Source of the DNA: Flavobacteriales bacterium
Lineage (GTDB): Bacteria; Bacteroidota; Bacteroidia; Flavobacteriales_D; Crocinitomicaceae
Length of the DNA stretch: 64,000 nt
Assembly (NCBI GenBank): GCA_947491305.1
Contig: CANLIL010000002.1
Location: 27,603 to 91,602 of the forward strand
Direction: 5' to 3'
Shown: one piece after another, positions 26,691 through 34,427 of the stretch
How the letters are laid out: each line of letters begins with the position of its first letter
How positions within the stretch are numbered: the stretch's first letter is position 1
Notes under the pieces: generated by a model
What the model was told of the DNA's origin: nothing
The model's database searches: none
The model's input: only the letters and a program-made list of their open reading frames with translations
Position numbers and translations under genes: made by a program

Positions 26691-27143
26691 TTAAAATGGT
26701 AAATCATCGTTATCATCAGATAATAATTCCTGAATTTTGTCAGGTTGATTTGGCGTGCCTTCAGTTGTATAAACTTGTTTTTGTTCATTGGATCGTTCAG
26801 CGTTTTCTGGTCGCGACAAAATGGATAGTTCGTCTGCAATAATTTCAGTGGTATAGCGTGTGTTGCCTTCTTTATCTTGCCAAGAACGTTTTTTTAATTT
26901 CCCTTCAACGTAAACTTTGTAACCTTTTTTTACATATTTTTCAACAACTTCTGCTAATCCTCTCCAAACAACAATGTCGTGCCAATCGGTAACTTCCTTT
27001 CGTTCGCCAGTTGATTTTTCAGTATATACTTCAGAAGTTGCAATTGAGAAATTTGCTACGACTGCACCATTTTCAAGGTGTCGAACTTCAGGATCTTTTC
27101 CAAGATTCCCAATTAAAATAACTTTGTTTACACTTCCAGCCAT
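26691..27143 (-). CDS. ssb: Single-stranded DNA-binding protein
   Basis: 150 residues from the ATG at 27143; a longer start at 27161 would fall within the -7 box. N-terminal OB fold: [17 protein letters not shown], then [31 protein letters not shown] and [17 protein letters not shown]. The C-terminal tail is acidic and ends DDNDDLPF, the peptide that recruits repair and replication partners. It is downstream of mutY with its own promoter and upstream of gldE, an arrangement also known from Flavobacterium. Confidence 0.96.
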   Translation of the reverse strand: MAGSVNKVILIGNLGKDPEVRHLENGAVVANFSIATSEVYTEKSTGERKEVTDWHDIVVWRGLAEVVEKYVKKGYKVYVEGKLKKRSWQDKEGNTRYTTEIIADELSILSRPENAERSNEQKQVYTTEGTPNQPDKIQELLSDDNDDLPF

Positions 27144-27158
27144 GATAGAATATTTACA

Positions 27159-27166
27159 CAAATATA
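27159..27166 (-). promoter_or_regulatory. -7 box (TATATTTG, minus strand) for ssb-gldE-gldD-folK
   Basis: Reverse-strand TAnnTTTG match in the gap after the mutY stop, 15 bases before the ssb ATG at 27143. Confidence 0.65.
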
Positions 27167-27176
27167 GAAAAACTAT

Positions 27177-28220
27177 CTAATACATTTCACTCAAAGCAGT
27201 TAACTTTAAAGAAGCAACAAAACGATCAATCACCCGTGGAATTGGAAAATTGTGGAAATCTTTAAGTTCAATTTCAACCCATGACTCATCTAAACGCAAT
27301 GGCTTTGAATGAAAAACATGAAAATTCACGTACAAATGTTGATGCGATAAAATATGTTTAACAGTTTCAGATGAAAATACTGGTTTGTTTGAGCTGAATG
27401 GCGCTACTGAAAATCGGCTATCAAATCCTTCGCTTTCAATTAAAGGAAATTCATATAGATGCGCCCAAATATCATTAGAGCCTCGTTTTTGAAGAATTAT
27501 TTTAGCGTCCCAAATAAAAACCAAGTAATTAAAAAAGCGCTTCTTAATGACCAGTTTTTTACTTTTAATTGGTAATTTTTTGATTTCATTTTTCTCAAAT
27601 GCGTAACATTTATGGCTAATTGGGCATGCATCACAATTTGGGTTGTGTGGAATACATTGCAAAGCTCCAAATTCCATAATGGCTTGATTGTGCTTACCAG
27701 GTTCAATTTCATCAATCAATGATTGTGCAAGATCAGCGAATTGTTTTTTTCCAATTGTTGAATCAATCGGTGTTTCAATTCCAAAAATCCTACTTAAAAC
27801 TCGGTAAACATTTCCGTCCACCACAGCAACCTTTTCGCCATAGGCAAACGAAGCAATCGCCGCAGCAGTATAATTACCTACGCCTTTTAATTTCAATATT
27901 TCGTTGTAATTTCCTGGGAATTGCCCGTTGAATTCAGAAACAATTTGTTTAGCAGAAGTGTGTAAGTTACGTGCTCTAGAGTAATATCCTAAACCTTGCC
28001 ATAAATTCAAGATTTCCTGTTCAGTTGCATTTGCTAAATCAAAAACAGTTGGATAATTTTCAATAAATGAAAAATAATACGCTTTTCCTTGATCAACCCG
28101 CGTTTGTTGTAAAATTATTTCAGACAACCAAATTTTGTAAGGATTATTCGTGTTTCTCCAAGGTAAATCACGTTTTTGAACATTGTACCAGTCTCTTAAA
28201 ACACGGCTAAATTCAACCAT
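27177..28220 (-). CDS. mutY: A/G-specific adenine DNA glycosylase
   Basis: 347 residues. MutY removes adenine mispaired with 8-oxoguanine. Seen: the catalytic Glu segment LSEIILQQTRVDQG near residue 35, the helix-hairpin-helix LKGVGNYTAAAIAS near 110, the catalytic Asp in AVVDGNVYRVLSR near 135, and the [4Fe-4S] ligands C-x6-C-x2-C-x5-C (CIPHNPNCDACPISHKC, about 190-206). A NUDIX-like C-terminal domain follows. It is divergent from the HU gene. ssb lies just downstream. Confidence 0.95.
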   Translation of the reverse strand: MVEFSRVLRDWYNVQKRDLPWRNTNNPYKIWLSEIILQQTRVDQGKAYYFSFIENYPTVFDLANATEQEILNLWQGLGYYSRARNLHTSAKQIVSEFNGQFPGNYNEILKLKGVGNYTAAAIASFAYGEKVAVVDGNVYRVLSRIFGIETPIDSTIGKKQFADLAQSLIDEIEPGKHNQAIMEFGALQCIPHNPNCDACPISHKCYAFEKNEIKKLPIKSKKLVIKKRFFNYLVFIWDAKIILQKRGSNDIWAHLYEFPLIESEGFDSRFSVAPFSSNKPVFSSETVKHILSHQHLYVNFHVFHSKPLRLDESWVEIELKDFHNFPIPRVIDRFVASLKLTALSEMY

Positions 28221-28277
28221 TTTAATTTTTTTTTAATTTTTTTTTAACGAAAGTAGGGATATAATCTTTTTGCGAAG

Positions 28278-28285
28278 TACTTTTG
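28278..28285 (+). promoter_or_regulatory. -7 box (TACTTTTG) for HU gene
   Basis: TAnnTTTG match 50 bases before the ATG at 28336, in the divergent gap with mutY. The leader between is A-rich. Confidence 0.6.
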
Positions 28286-28335
28286 CGGTCTGAAAATCAA
28301 ATTAATAATAGCAAATAATAAAAATAATAAAAAAA

Positions 28336-28626
28336 ATGACAAAAGCAGACATCGTTGCAGACATTGCAGAAGTAACAGGATTGGAAAGAACAGAAGCTTT
28401 AAAAGCAGTTGAAGCATTTATGACATCTATTAAATCATCATTAGCAACTGGTCAAAATGTTTATTTGAGAGGTTTCGGAAGCTTTATCGTTAAGGAAAGA
28501 GCTGAAAAAACAGGTCGAAATATTTCGAAAAACACAACAATTATTATTCCAGCTCATAATATCCCTTCATTCAAACCGTCAAAAACGTTTGTAGATGAGG
28601 TTAAAAACAATGTGAAAGTAAAATAA
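28336..28626 (+). CDS. HU/IHF family DNA-binding protein
   Basis: 96 residues. Nucleoid protein that bends DNA as a dimer. The N-terminal helices (TKADIVADIAEVTGLERTEA) and beta-arm region with the family motif YLRGFGSFIVKERAEKTGRN then IIIPAHNIPSFKPSKTF are complete; the arm carries AHNIPSFKPSK, a common variant of the A--VP-FK-GK consensus. Monocistronic: it has its own -7 box upstream and another promoter immediately downstream. Confidence 0.95.
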   Translation: MTKADIVADIAEVTGLERTEALKAVEAFMTSIKSSLATGQNVYLRGFGSFIVKERAEKTGRNISKNTTIIIPAHNIPSFKPSKTFVDEVKNNVKVK

Positions 28627-28672
28627 TCACTTGTTTTTTAAGATTTTTCAAAAAAAAATCATTTGATTTTAC

Positions 28673-28680
28673 TATATTTG
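28673..28680 (+). promoter_or_regulatory. -7 box (TATATTTG) for the small basic protein gene
   Basis: TAnnTTTG match 71 bases before the ATG at 28752, giving a leader of about 65 nt that contains a possible 11-codon ORF (28706-28741). Confidence 0.6.
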
Positions 28681-28751
28681 CAGACTCGTTTAGAATTTGC
28701 AAAAAATGAATAAACGTAAAATCGAGAAATTAACAATTTAAATATAGAATT

Positions 28752-28844
28752 ATGCCAAGTGGTAAAAAAAGAAAAGGTCATAAAATGGCGACGCATAAAC
28801 GTAAGAAAAGATTAAGAAAAAATCGTCATAAAAAGAAAAAGTAA
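28752..28844 (+). CDS. Small basic protein, AURKAIP1/COX24-like
   Basis: 30 residues, MPSGKKRKGHKMATHKRKKR then LRKNRHKKKK. It matches the tiny, highly basic proteins of Bacteroidota annotated as AURKAIP1/COX24 domain proteins, whose mitochondrial relatives are associated with the small ribosomal subunit (mS38). It is therefore probably a ribosome-associated peptide. It sits between a -7 box and an intrinsic terminator, so it is a stand-alone transcription unit. Too short for normal ORF cut-offs. Confidence 0.88.
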   Translation: MPSGKKRKGHKMATHKRKKRLRKNRHKKKK

Positions 28845-28865
28845 CATTTGTTACGTGATAGTATA

Positions 28866-28897
28866 AACTTAGCAATACATTCTTGCTAAGTTTTTCT
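28866..28897 (+). terminator. Intrinsic terminator after the small basic protein gene
   Basis: AACTTAGCAA-TACATTC-TTGCTAAGTT hairpin (28866-28892) ending in a T-run. Confidence 0.87.
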
Positions 28898-28924
28898 GTT
28901 TTTTAACTTTTAAAAAAGGCTTTC

Positions 28925-30472
28925 GTGAGTTTAGAACTAGTAGTTGATGCCCGAAAAGAAGGTATCTGGCTTGCTTTGTTACGCGACGGAAAGCTTATTG
29001 AATTGCATGAAGAACAAGGAAACAATGATTTTGCAGTAGGTGATATATACCTTGGTAAAGTTCGTAAAGTTGTTCCAAGTTTAAATGCTGCTTTTGTTGA
29101 TGTTGGATATGATAAAGATGCTTTTTTGCATTATTTAGATTTGGGACCTCAGTTTAGCTCGCTCAATAAGTTTACTAAAGACACGTTACATGGTAAGCAA
29201 AACGTAGCCGATCTTCTTTATTTTAAAGGCGAAAAAGATATTCCAAAAGATGGTAAGATTGATGAGATAATTTCTTCTTCTCAATCAATTTTAGTACAAG
29301 TGGCCAAAGAACCTATTTCGAGTAAAGGTCCACGTTTAAGTGCTGAAATTACATTAGCGGGTCGATATTTAGTACTTGTTCCTTTTTCAGATAAAATTTC
29401 AATATCTCAAAAAATCAAAGAACAAGATGAAAGAGACCGTCTAAAAGATTTAATGGAAAGTATCAAACCAAAGAATTTTGGGGTGATCATTCGAACAGTC
29501 GCTGAGAATAAAAAGATTGAGCAACTTGACCAAGATCTTAAAGATTTAATGGAAAAGTGGAGAGGAATGTATGCAAATTTAAAAATTGCAACACCTCCAA
29601 AAAGAGTATTAGGAGAAATCGGTAAGACTTCTTCTATATTACGTGATTTATTAAATGCTGATTTTTCAAATATCCACATCAATGACGAAACATTGTTTGG
29701 TGAAATGAAAGATTACGTTGCTGGAATTGCTCCAGGAAGAGAAAAGATTTTGAAGTTTTACGACGGAAAAATAAGCATCTTCGAACGTTTTGCGATTAAT
29801 AAGCAAATCAAATCGTTGTTTGGCAAGAAAGTACCTTTATCAAATGGAGGTTATTTGATTATTGAACATACGGAAGCAATGCACGTGATTGATGTCAACA
29901 GTGGAAACCGTAAAGGTGCTGATGGTCAAGAGAGTAATGCGTTAGCAACAAATATTGAAGCAGCTGAAGAAATTGCGCGTGTTTTACAATTACGCGACAT
30001 GGGAGGAATTGTTTGTATTGATTTTATCGATATGCACGAACGTGAAAACAATAAGATATTGTTTGAAACATTGAAAAAATTCATGCAATCGGATCGAGCA
30101 AAACACAATATTTTACCTCCTTCAAAATTCGGTGTAATTGAAATTACGCGACAACGTGTTCGTCCTGAAACAGATATTAAAACTTCTGAAGCTTGTCCAA
30201 CTTGTAACGGAACAGGTGAGGTACAAGCAAGTATTTTACTAGCAGAAGAGATTGAATCTAATTTGAATTATTTATTAACGGATCGAAAAGAAGCAGCTGT
30301 AAGTCTGTTAGTTCATCCTTATTTACAAGCTTATTTTACAAAAGGAATAATTTCTATACAAGTAAAATGGTTCTATAAATATAAAAAATGGATTCAAGTT
30401 AGATCGGTAACTGCTAATCATTTATTACAATATTCATTTGTAAATAAAAATAACGAAGAAATTACACTCTGA
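28925..30472 (+). CDS. rng: Ribonuclease G/E family endoribonuclease
   Basis: 515 residues from GTG 28925. Single-strand-specific endoribonuclease for rRNA maturation and mRNA decay. An N-terminal S1 domain (VGDIYLGKVRKVVPSLNAAF, residues about 37-57), the catalytic DNase I-like region with two metal-binding Asp (HVIDVNSGNRKG near 325 and CIDFIDMHE near 365), and the zinc-link CPTCNGTG near 425 are all present. Lacking the long C-terminal scaffold of RNase E, it is of RNase G size. recX follows one base later. Confidence 0.94.
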   Translation: MSLELVVDARKEGIWLALLRDGKLIELHEEQGNNDFAVGDIYLGKVRKVVPSLNAAFVDVGYDKDAFLHYLDLGPQFSSLNKFTKDTLHGKQNVADLLYFKGEKDIPKDGKIDEIISSSQSILVQVAKEPISSKGPRLSAEITLAGRYLVLVPFSDKISISQKIKEQDERDRLKDLMESIKPKNFGVIIRTVAENKKIEQLDQDLKDLMEKWRGMYANLKIATPPKRVLGEIGKTSSILRDLLNADFSNIHINDETLFGEMKDYVAGIAPGREKILKFYDGKISIFERFAINKQIKSLFGKKVPLSNGGYLIIEHTEAMHVIDVNSGNRKGADGQESNALATNIEAAEEIARVLQLRDMGGIVCIDFIDMHERENNKILFETLKKFMQSDRAKHNILPPSKFGVIEITRQRVRPETDIKTSEACPTCNGTGEVQASILLAEEIESNLNYLLTDRKEAAVSLLVHPYLQAYFTKGIISIQVKWFYKYKKWIQVRSVTANHLLQYSFVNKNNEEITL

Positions 30473-30473
30473 C

Positions 30474-30968
30474 ATGAAGTCGGAGTGTAAATATTCCTTT
30501 TTAGAAGCAAAAGCGAAATTAGAAGCGCTTTGTGCTTATCAAGAACGTTGTTCGTTTGAATTGAATCAAAAAATGATTTTATGGGGAATAGATTGGGAAC
30601 AACGAGATCAGTTGTTAGCCGATCTTATTGCATCTAATTTTTTGAATGAAGAACGTTTCGCATCTGCTTATGTTTCAGGTAAATTTAGGATTAAACGATG
30701 GGGAAGAATTAAAATCACTTCCCAATTAAAACAGAAATTTATTTCTACCTATTCCATCAATAAAGCTATCAAAGAAATAGATTTAGACGAGTACTGGTCT
30801 ACAATTTGTCACTTAGCAAATCGTAAAATGTTAGAATTTAATGTGAAATTAAGTGATTGGGATAAAAAAGTGAAACTAACACGTTATTTACAGTCTAAAG
30901 GATACGAAGCAGATATTATCAGTGATTGTTTTGATTTTATTAGTAAAAACAACCATCTTAATAAATAA
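30474..30968 (+). CDS. recX: Regulatory protein RecX
   Basis: 164 residues, all-helical, built of three RecX tandem three-helix repeats. Recognisable: ALCAYQERCSFELNQKMILW near residue 15, LIASNFLNEERFASAYVSGK with the typical F-(N/D)-E-R-FA motif near 55, and FRIKRWGRIKITSQLKQK, where the family has the W-G-P-x-I/L--L motif. RecX inhibits RecA filament extension. recA is not in the window. It starts one base after the RNase G stop and is probably translated from the same mRNA. Confidence 0.9.
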   Translation: MKSECKYSFLEAKAKLEALCAYQERCSFELNQKMILWGIDWEQRDQLLADLIASNFLNEERFASAYVSGKFRIKRWGRIKITSQLKQKFISTYSINKAIKEIDLDEYWSTICHLANRKMLEFNVKLSDWDKKVKLTRYLQSKGYEADIISDCFDFISKNNHLNK

Positions 30969-31031
30969 TTCTAAAACAACTAAATTAATATTCTATTTTT
31001 ATTTAATTTAGCAATCATAAAACAATTTAGT

Positions 31032-31742
31032 GTGTCAGATTCTATAGTCATCATCCCAACGTACAATGAAATTGAAAATGTAGAACGCATGACGCGTAAA
31101 GTTATGTCGTTAGAAAAAGATTTTCATATTTTGTATGTTGATGATAATTCACCAGATGGCACCGCTGCTCAAATTCAAACACTTCAGCAAGAGTTTCCAG
31201 GTAGAATTTTTTTAGAATCACGAACAGGGAAATTAGGATTAGGGACAGCTTATATTCACGGTTTTAAGTGGTCTATAAAAAATGAATATGATTTCATTTT
31301 TGAGATGGATTGCGATTTTTCTCATAATCCTGATGATTTAATTCGCTTGTATGAAGCGTGTGTAAAAGGCGCTGACGTTAGTATTGGTTCGCGTTATTGT
31401 AAGGGTGGAAAAGTGAGTAATTGGCCTTTGAAACGAATTTTAATGTCTTATTTCGCCAGTGTTTATGTGCGAATTATATTATTTATTTCAATCAAAGATA
31501 CAACAGCAGGATTCAAATGTTATAGAAGAAAAGTTTTGGAAACAATCAAATTAGATGCTATTCATTTTAAAGGATATGCATTTCAAATTTGTATGAAATA
31601 TGCTGCAGTTAGACATGGTTTTAAAATTGCAGAAGTACCGATTACATTCGTTGATCGATTGTATGGTGTTTCAAAAATGAGTGCTGGAATTTTTAAAGAA
31701 GCTTTTTGGGGCGTCTGGAAAATGAGAAAAATGAAATTATGA
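31032..31742 (+). CDS. Polyprenol monophosphomannose synthase (DPM1-like GT2)
   Basis: 236 residues from GTG 31032. GT2 fold: IVIIPTYNEIENVERM at the start, VDDNSPDGTA with the first Asp pair near 38, GKLGLGTAYIHGFKW near 70, and the metal-binding EMDCDFSHNP near 95. This combination is diagnostic of dolichyl/polyprenyl-phosphate mannose or glucose synthases without the C-terminal membrane domain. It makes lipid-linked mannose for glycan transfer, possibly protein O-glycosylation, which Bacteroidota use widely. Its stop overlaps the pyrC start (ATGA), so the two are translationally coupled. Confidence 0.9.
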   Translation: MSDSIVIIPTYNEIENVERMTRKVMSLEKDFHILYVDDNSPDGTAAQIQTLQQEFPGRIFLESRTGKLGLGTAYIHGFKWSIKNEYDFIFEMDCDFSHNPDDLIRLYEACVKGADVSIGSRYCKGGKVSNWPLKRILMSYFASVYVRIILFISIKDTTAGFKCYRRKVLETIKLDAIHFKGYAFQICMKYAAVRHGFKIAEVPITFVDRLYGVSKMSAGIFKEAFWGVWKMRKMKL

Positions 31743-33085
31743 GTGTCAATTATTTATTGAGATCCGCAACGATTGTTAACGAAGGGAAACAAGTTGTAGC
31801 TGATTTGTTAATTCAAGATGGAAGAATCACTAAAATAAGTCCATCTATCTCAACCGATTTTAACTGTACAGAGATCAATTTAGAAGGAAAATACCTACTT
31901 CCAGGTTGTATTGATGATCAAGTGCATTTTCGAGAACCAGGATTAGTTCATAAAGCAACAATTGCCACTGAATCACGCGCAGCAGTTGCGGGAGGTATCA
32001 CTTCTTTTATGGAGATGCCAAACACCGTTCCAAATGCATTGACACAAGAATTATTAGAAGACAAGTATCAAATAGCCGCAAAATCTTCAATCGCGAATTA
32101 TTCCTTTTTTATGGGTGCTTCAAATGATAACATTGAAGAAGTTCTAAAAACAGATGGTAAGAGCGTGTGCGGTGTTAAAATTTTCATGGGTTCTTCAACT
32201 GGAAACATGTTGGTCGATAGTGAAAAAACCTTAGAAGATTTATTTGCACGAGTTCCTCCAATGTTAATTGCAACTCATTGTGAAGACGAAGCTACAATTC
32301 GAGCAAATATCGAAAAATATAAAGCAATTTATGGCGAAAATGTTCCCATAGAAATGCATCCAATTATTAGAAATGAAGAAGCATGCTATTTATCATCTTC
32401 ATTAGCGGTTCGTTTAGCGAAGAAATTTAACACGCGTTTGCATGTATTACACATTTCAACTGAAAAAGAACTTTCATTGTTTTCGAATGAAATCCCGTTG
32501 GAACAAAAAATGATAACAGCCGAAGCATGTGTACATCATTTGTGGTTCTCAGAAGAAGATTATGCTGAAAAAGGGAATTTTATTAAATGGAATCCCGCTG
32601 TTAAAAAAGCAAGTGATCGCGAAGCAATTTTTCAAGCAGTTTTAGACAATAGAATTGATGTCATCGCTACAGATCATGCCCCTCATACATTAGAAGAAAA
32701 AGCGCAATCTTATTTCAAAGCTCCAGCAGGCGGGCCATTGGTTCAGCACGGACTTTTGGCTATGCTTGAGAAAATGGAAGCAGGAATGATTTCAATTGAA
32801 AAAATAGTTGAAAAGATGGCGCATCATCCAGCGATTTTATTTAATGTAATAGACAGAGGTTTTATTCGTGAAGGTTATTTTGCTGATCTTGTTATTATTG
32901 ATAAAAAACAACAAAAAGTTGAGAAAAGTAAGCTTTTGTATAAATGTGGTTGGTCTCCTTTTGAAGGTGTGACGTTTAATTATTCTGTGGATAAAACCTT
33001 TGTTAATGGTAATCTAGTTTACGATCAAGGAAAAATAATTGAAGGAGTTTCCGGTCAGCGATTGAAATTTAATTTTACAAAATGA
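31739..33085 (+). CDS. pyrC: Dihydroorotase (type I)
   Basis: 448 residues from ATG 31739, which overlaps the preceding stop as ATGA; an upstream ATG at 31706 would overlap the transferase gene by 37 bases. It cyclises carbamoyl aspartate to dihydroorotate in pyrimidine synthesis. Metal-site motifs: IDDQVHFREPG (Q61, H63, where most family members have H-x-H), VKIFMGSSTGNML with the carboxylated Lys near 155, ATHCEDEA near 185, VLHIS near 240 and the catalytic ATDHAPHT near 315. The Gln in place of the first His is usual in Bacteroidota as far as I recall. It overlaps the next gene by four bases. Confidence 0.92.
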   Translation: MSVNYLLRSATIVNEGKQVVADLLIQDGRITKISPSISTDFNCTEINLEGKYLLPGCIDDQVHFREPGLVHKATIATESRAAVAGGITSFMEMPNTVPNALTQELLEDKYQIAAKSSIANYSFFMGASNDNIEEVLKTDGKSVCGVKIFMGSSTGNMLVDSEKTLEDLFARVPPMLIATHCEDEATIRANIEKYKAIYGENVPIEMHPIIRNEEACYLSSSLAVRLAKKFNTRLHVLHISTEKELSLFSNEIPLEQKMITAEACVHHLWFSEEDYAEKGNFIKWNPAVKKASDREAIFQAVLDNRIDVIATDHAPHTLEEKAQSYFKAPAGGPLVQHGLLAMLEKMEAGMISIEKIVEKMAHHPAILFNVIDRGFIREGYFADLVIIDKKQQKVEKSKLLYKCGWSPFEGVTFNYSVDKTFVNGNLVYDQGKIIEGVSGQRLKFNFTK

Positions 33086-33492
33086 AACTAAGTATTGTTT
33101 TACTTGTATTTATTTTTTCTGCTTGTTCCGAAAACCCAATGTTGGGAACAAAAAAGCCAGTTGATTTAATTTCGACCGATAAAATGGTTGGTATACTAAT
33201 TGATTTGAATCTTATTGAAGCTGATCTTCAAATGAAATATGCTCACATTTCATTTTACGGTGAAACCATGAAAAAATCAGGTGATTTAATCTTGAAAAAA
33301 CATGGTTTTACAAGAAAACAATTTGAAGAAAGTTTCGATTATTATGCATCAAGACAAGAAGATATGATTGCATTAAATAATCAAATTCTCGATTCACTTA
33401 ACGTTGCAGCTGCAAAATTCAGTAATAATCATTCAATTCCTGCAAATAGTATACATGTAGAAGAGAGTGCATTGAAAAAAACAATGCATTAA
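33082..33492 (+). CDS. DUF4296 lipoprotein
   Basis: 136 residues. A lipoprotein signal (MKLSIVLLVFIFSAC, Cys 15) is followed by a helical domain with the DUF4296 pattern: STDKMVGILIDLNLIEADL near residue 33 and KKHGFTRKQFEESFDYYASR near 72. Function unknown; the family is confined largely to Bacteroidota and is often found after pyrC. The start overlaps the pyrC stop (ATGA). The stop shares TTAA with the convergent minus-strand gene. Confidence 0.88.
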   Translation: MKLSIVLLVFIFSACSENPMLGTKKPVDLISTDKMVGILIDLNLIEADLQMKYAHISFYGETMKKSGDLILKKHGFTRKQFEESFDYYASRQEDMIALNNQILDSLNVAAAKFSNNHSIPANSIHVEESALKKTMH

Positions 33493-33848
33493 TTTTCTTT
33501 GTCTTCTTCTTTGTTTTCTACGTGTAATAAATGAAGTAATCGATGAGCGATTGGAGAGAAAAAGATTGCAACTGTACTCAAAAACACCACCCCACTGAAA
33601 AGCGAATAAAATGAAGCAAATACTTTCGCGGTATCATTGGTTAATCGATCAACTGGACCCATTCCAGTTAAAATCATCGAAGCATTTAATAAACTGTCAA
33701 TCCAGCCCAAATTTGCTGTAATATGGTAACCAACAACGCCAATTCCAAGTGAAAATAGTATTAGAATTGTAGCGAAAATAAAATAGCGAAACATGCGTTT
33801 TGCGAAATCTCTTTTTGAAAGAATGTTTTTATTTTTTTGTGTTATCAT
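33489..33848 (-). CDS. Small two-helix membrane protein, channel-like topology
   Basis: 119 residues. Two hydrophobic segments: TM1 about 19-43 (YFIFATILILFSLGIGVVGYH) and TM2 about 75-98 (FSGVVFLSTVAIFFSPI). Between them lies a short amphipathic loop, SLLNASMILTGMGPVD, followed by a His-rich cytoplasmic tail (RLLHLLHVENKEEDKE). The TM-loop-TM plan recalls two-helix K+ channel pore domains, and GMG replaces the canonical GYG filter. This is an inference from topology; no enzyme or family could be named with confidence. It lies seven bases after ruvC on the same strand. Confidence 0.65.
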   Translation of the reverse strand: MITQKNKNILSKRDFAKRMFRYFIFATILILFSLGIGVVGYHITANLGWIDSLLNASMILTGMGPVDRLTNDTAKVFASFYSLFSGVVFLSTVAIFFSPIAHRLLHLLHVENKEEDKEN

Positions 33849-33855
33849 AGTTGAA

Positions 33856-34413
33856 TTATCGAAGTTTTCTTTCTGGATTTAATTTCAAAAAGGCATCCCA
33901 ATTTCCTGTTTTCGATTTGTTGTGTTCTCCAATTCCTTTTGAAAAATGATGACAAACAGCAACGGCTAATCCGTCTGTTGCATCCAAATATTTGGGCATT
34001 TCATCGAAGTTTAACAGTTTTTGAAGCATTAAGGCTACTTGTTCTTTAGACGCGTTTCCATTTCCGGTAATTGCTTGTTTAATTCTTCTTGGCGAATATT
34101 CTTCAAAAGGTACATTGTGACTTAAACTAGCTGCAATTGCTACACCTTGCGCGCGACCAAGTTTGAGCATTGATTGAACATTTTTACCAAAAAACGGGGC
34201 CTCAATTGCCATTTCATCTGGCTTGAATTCTTTAATGATTCCGTCTAAACGGTCAAAAATTCGCTTTAACTTATCAGGGTGTGTTGGAAGTTTACTTAAT
34301 TGAATGACTCCAAAGTTCAACATTTCAAGTTTGTTCTTTTTAATATGAATTAATCCATAACCTAAGACCGTTGTACCTGGGTCAATTCCGAGAATTATCT
34401 TATCTTCAACCAT
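33856..34413 (-). CDS. ruvC: Crossover junction endodeoxyribonuclease RuvC
   Basis: 185 residues. Holliday-junction resolvase with an RNase H-like fold. Catalytic carboxylates: Asp in LGIDPGTTVLGYG (residue about 10), Glu in MAIEAPFFGKN near 70, and the Asp pair in YLDATDGLAVAVCHH near 145. The C-terminus is a little longer than in E. coli. ruvA and ruvB are not in the window. It overlaps no other gene if the plus-strand flippase-like gene begins at 34428. Confidence 0.95.
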   Translation of the reverse strand: MVEDKIILGIDPGTTVLGYGLIHIKKNKLEMLNFGVIQLSKLPTHPDKLKRIFDRLDGIIKEFKPDEMAIEAPFFGKNVQSMLKLGRAQGVAIAASLSHNVPFEEYSPRRIKQAITGNGNASKEQVALMLQKLLNFDEMPKYLDATDGLAVAVCHHFSKGIGEHNKSKTGNWDAFLKLNPERKLR

Positions 34414-34427
34414 TCAAAATAAATTCA

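Noticed and set aside
34371..34427. Longer start for the flippase-like gene overlapping ruvC
   Set aside because: The extra residues are antisense to the ruvC 5' end and lack membrane character; TTG 34428 or ATG 34476 is preferred.
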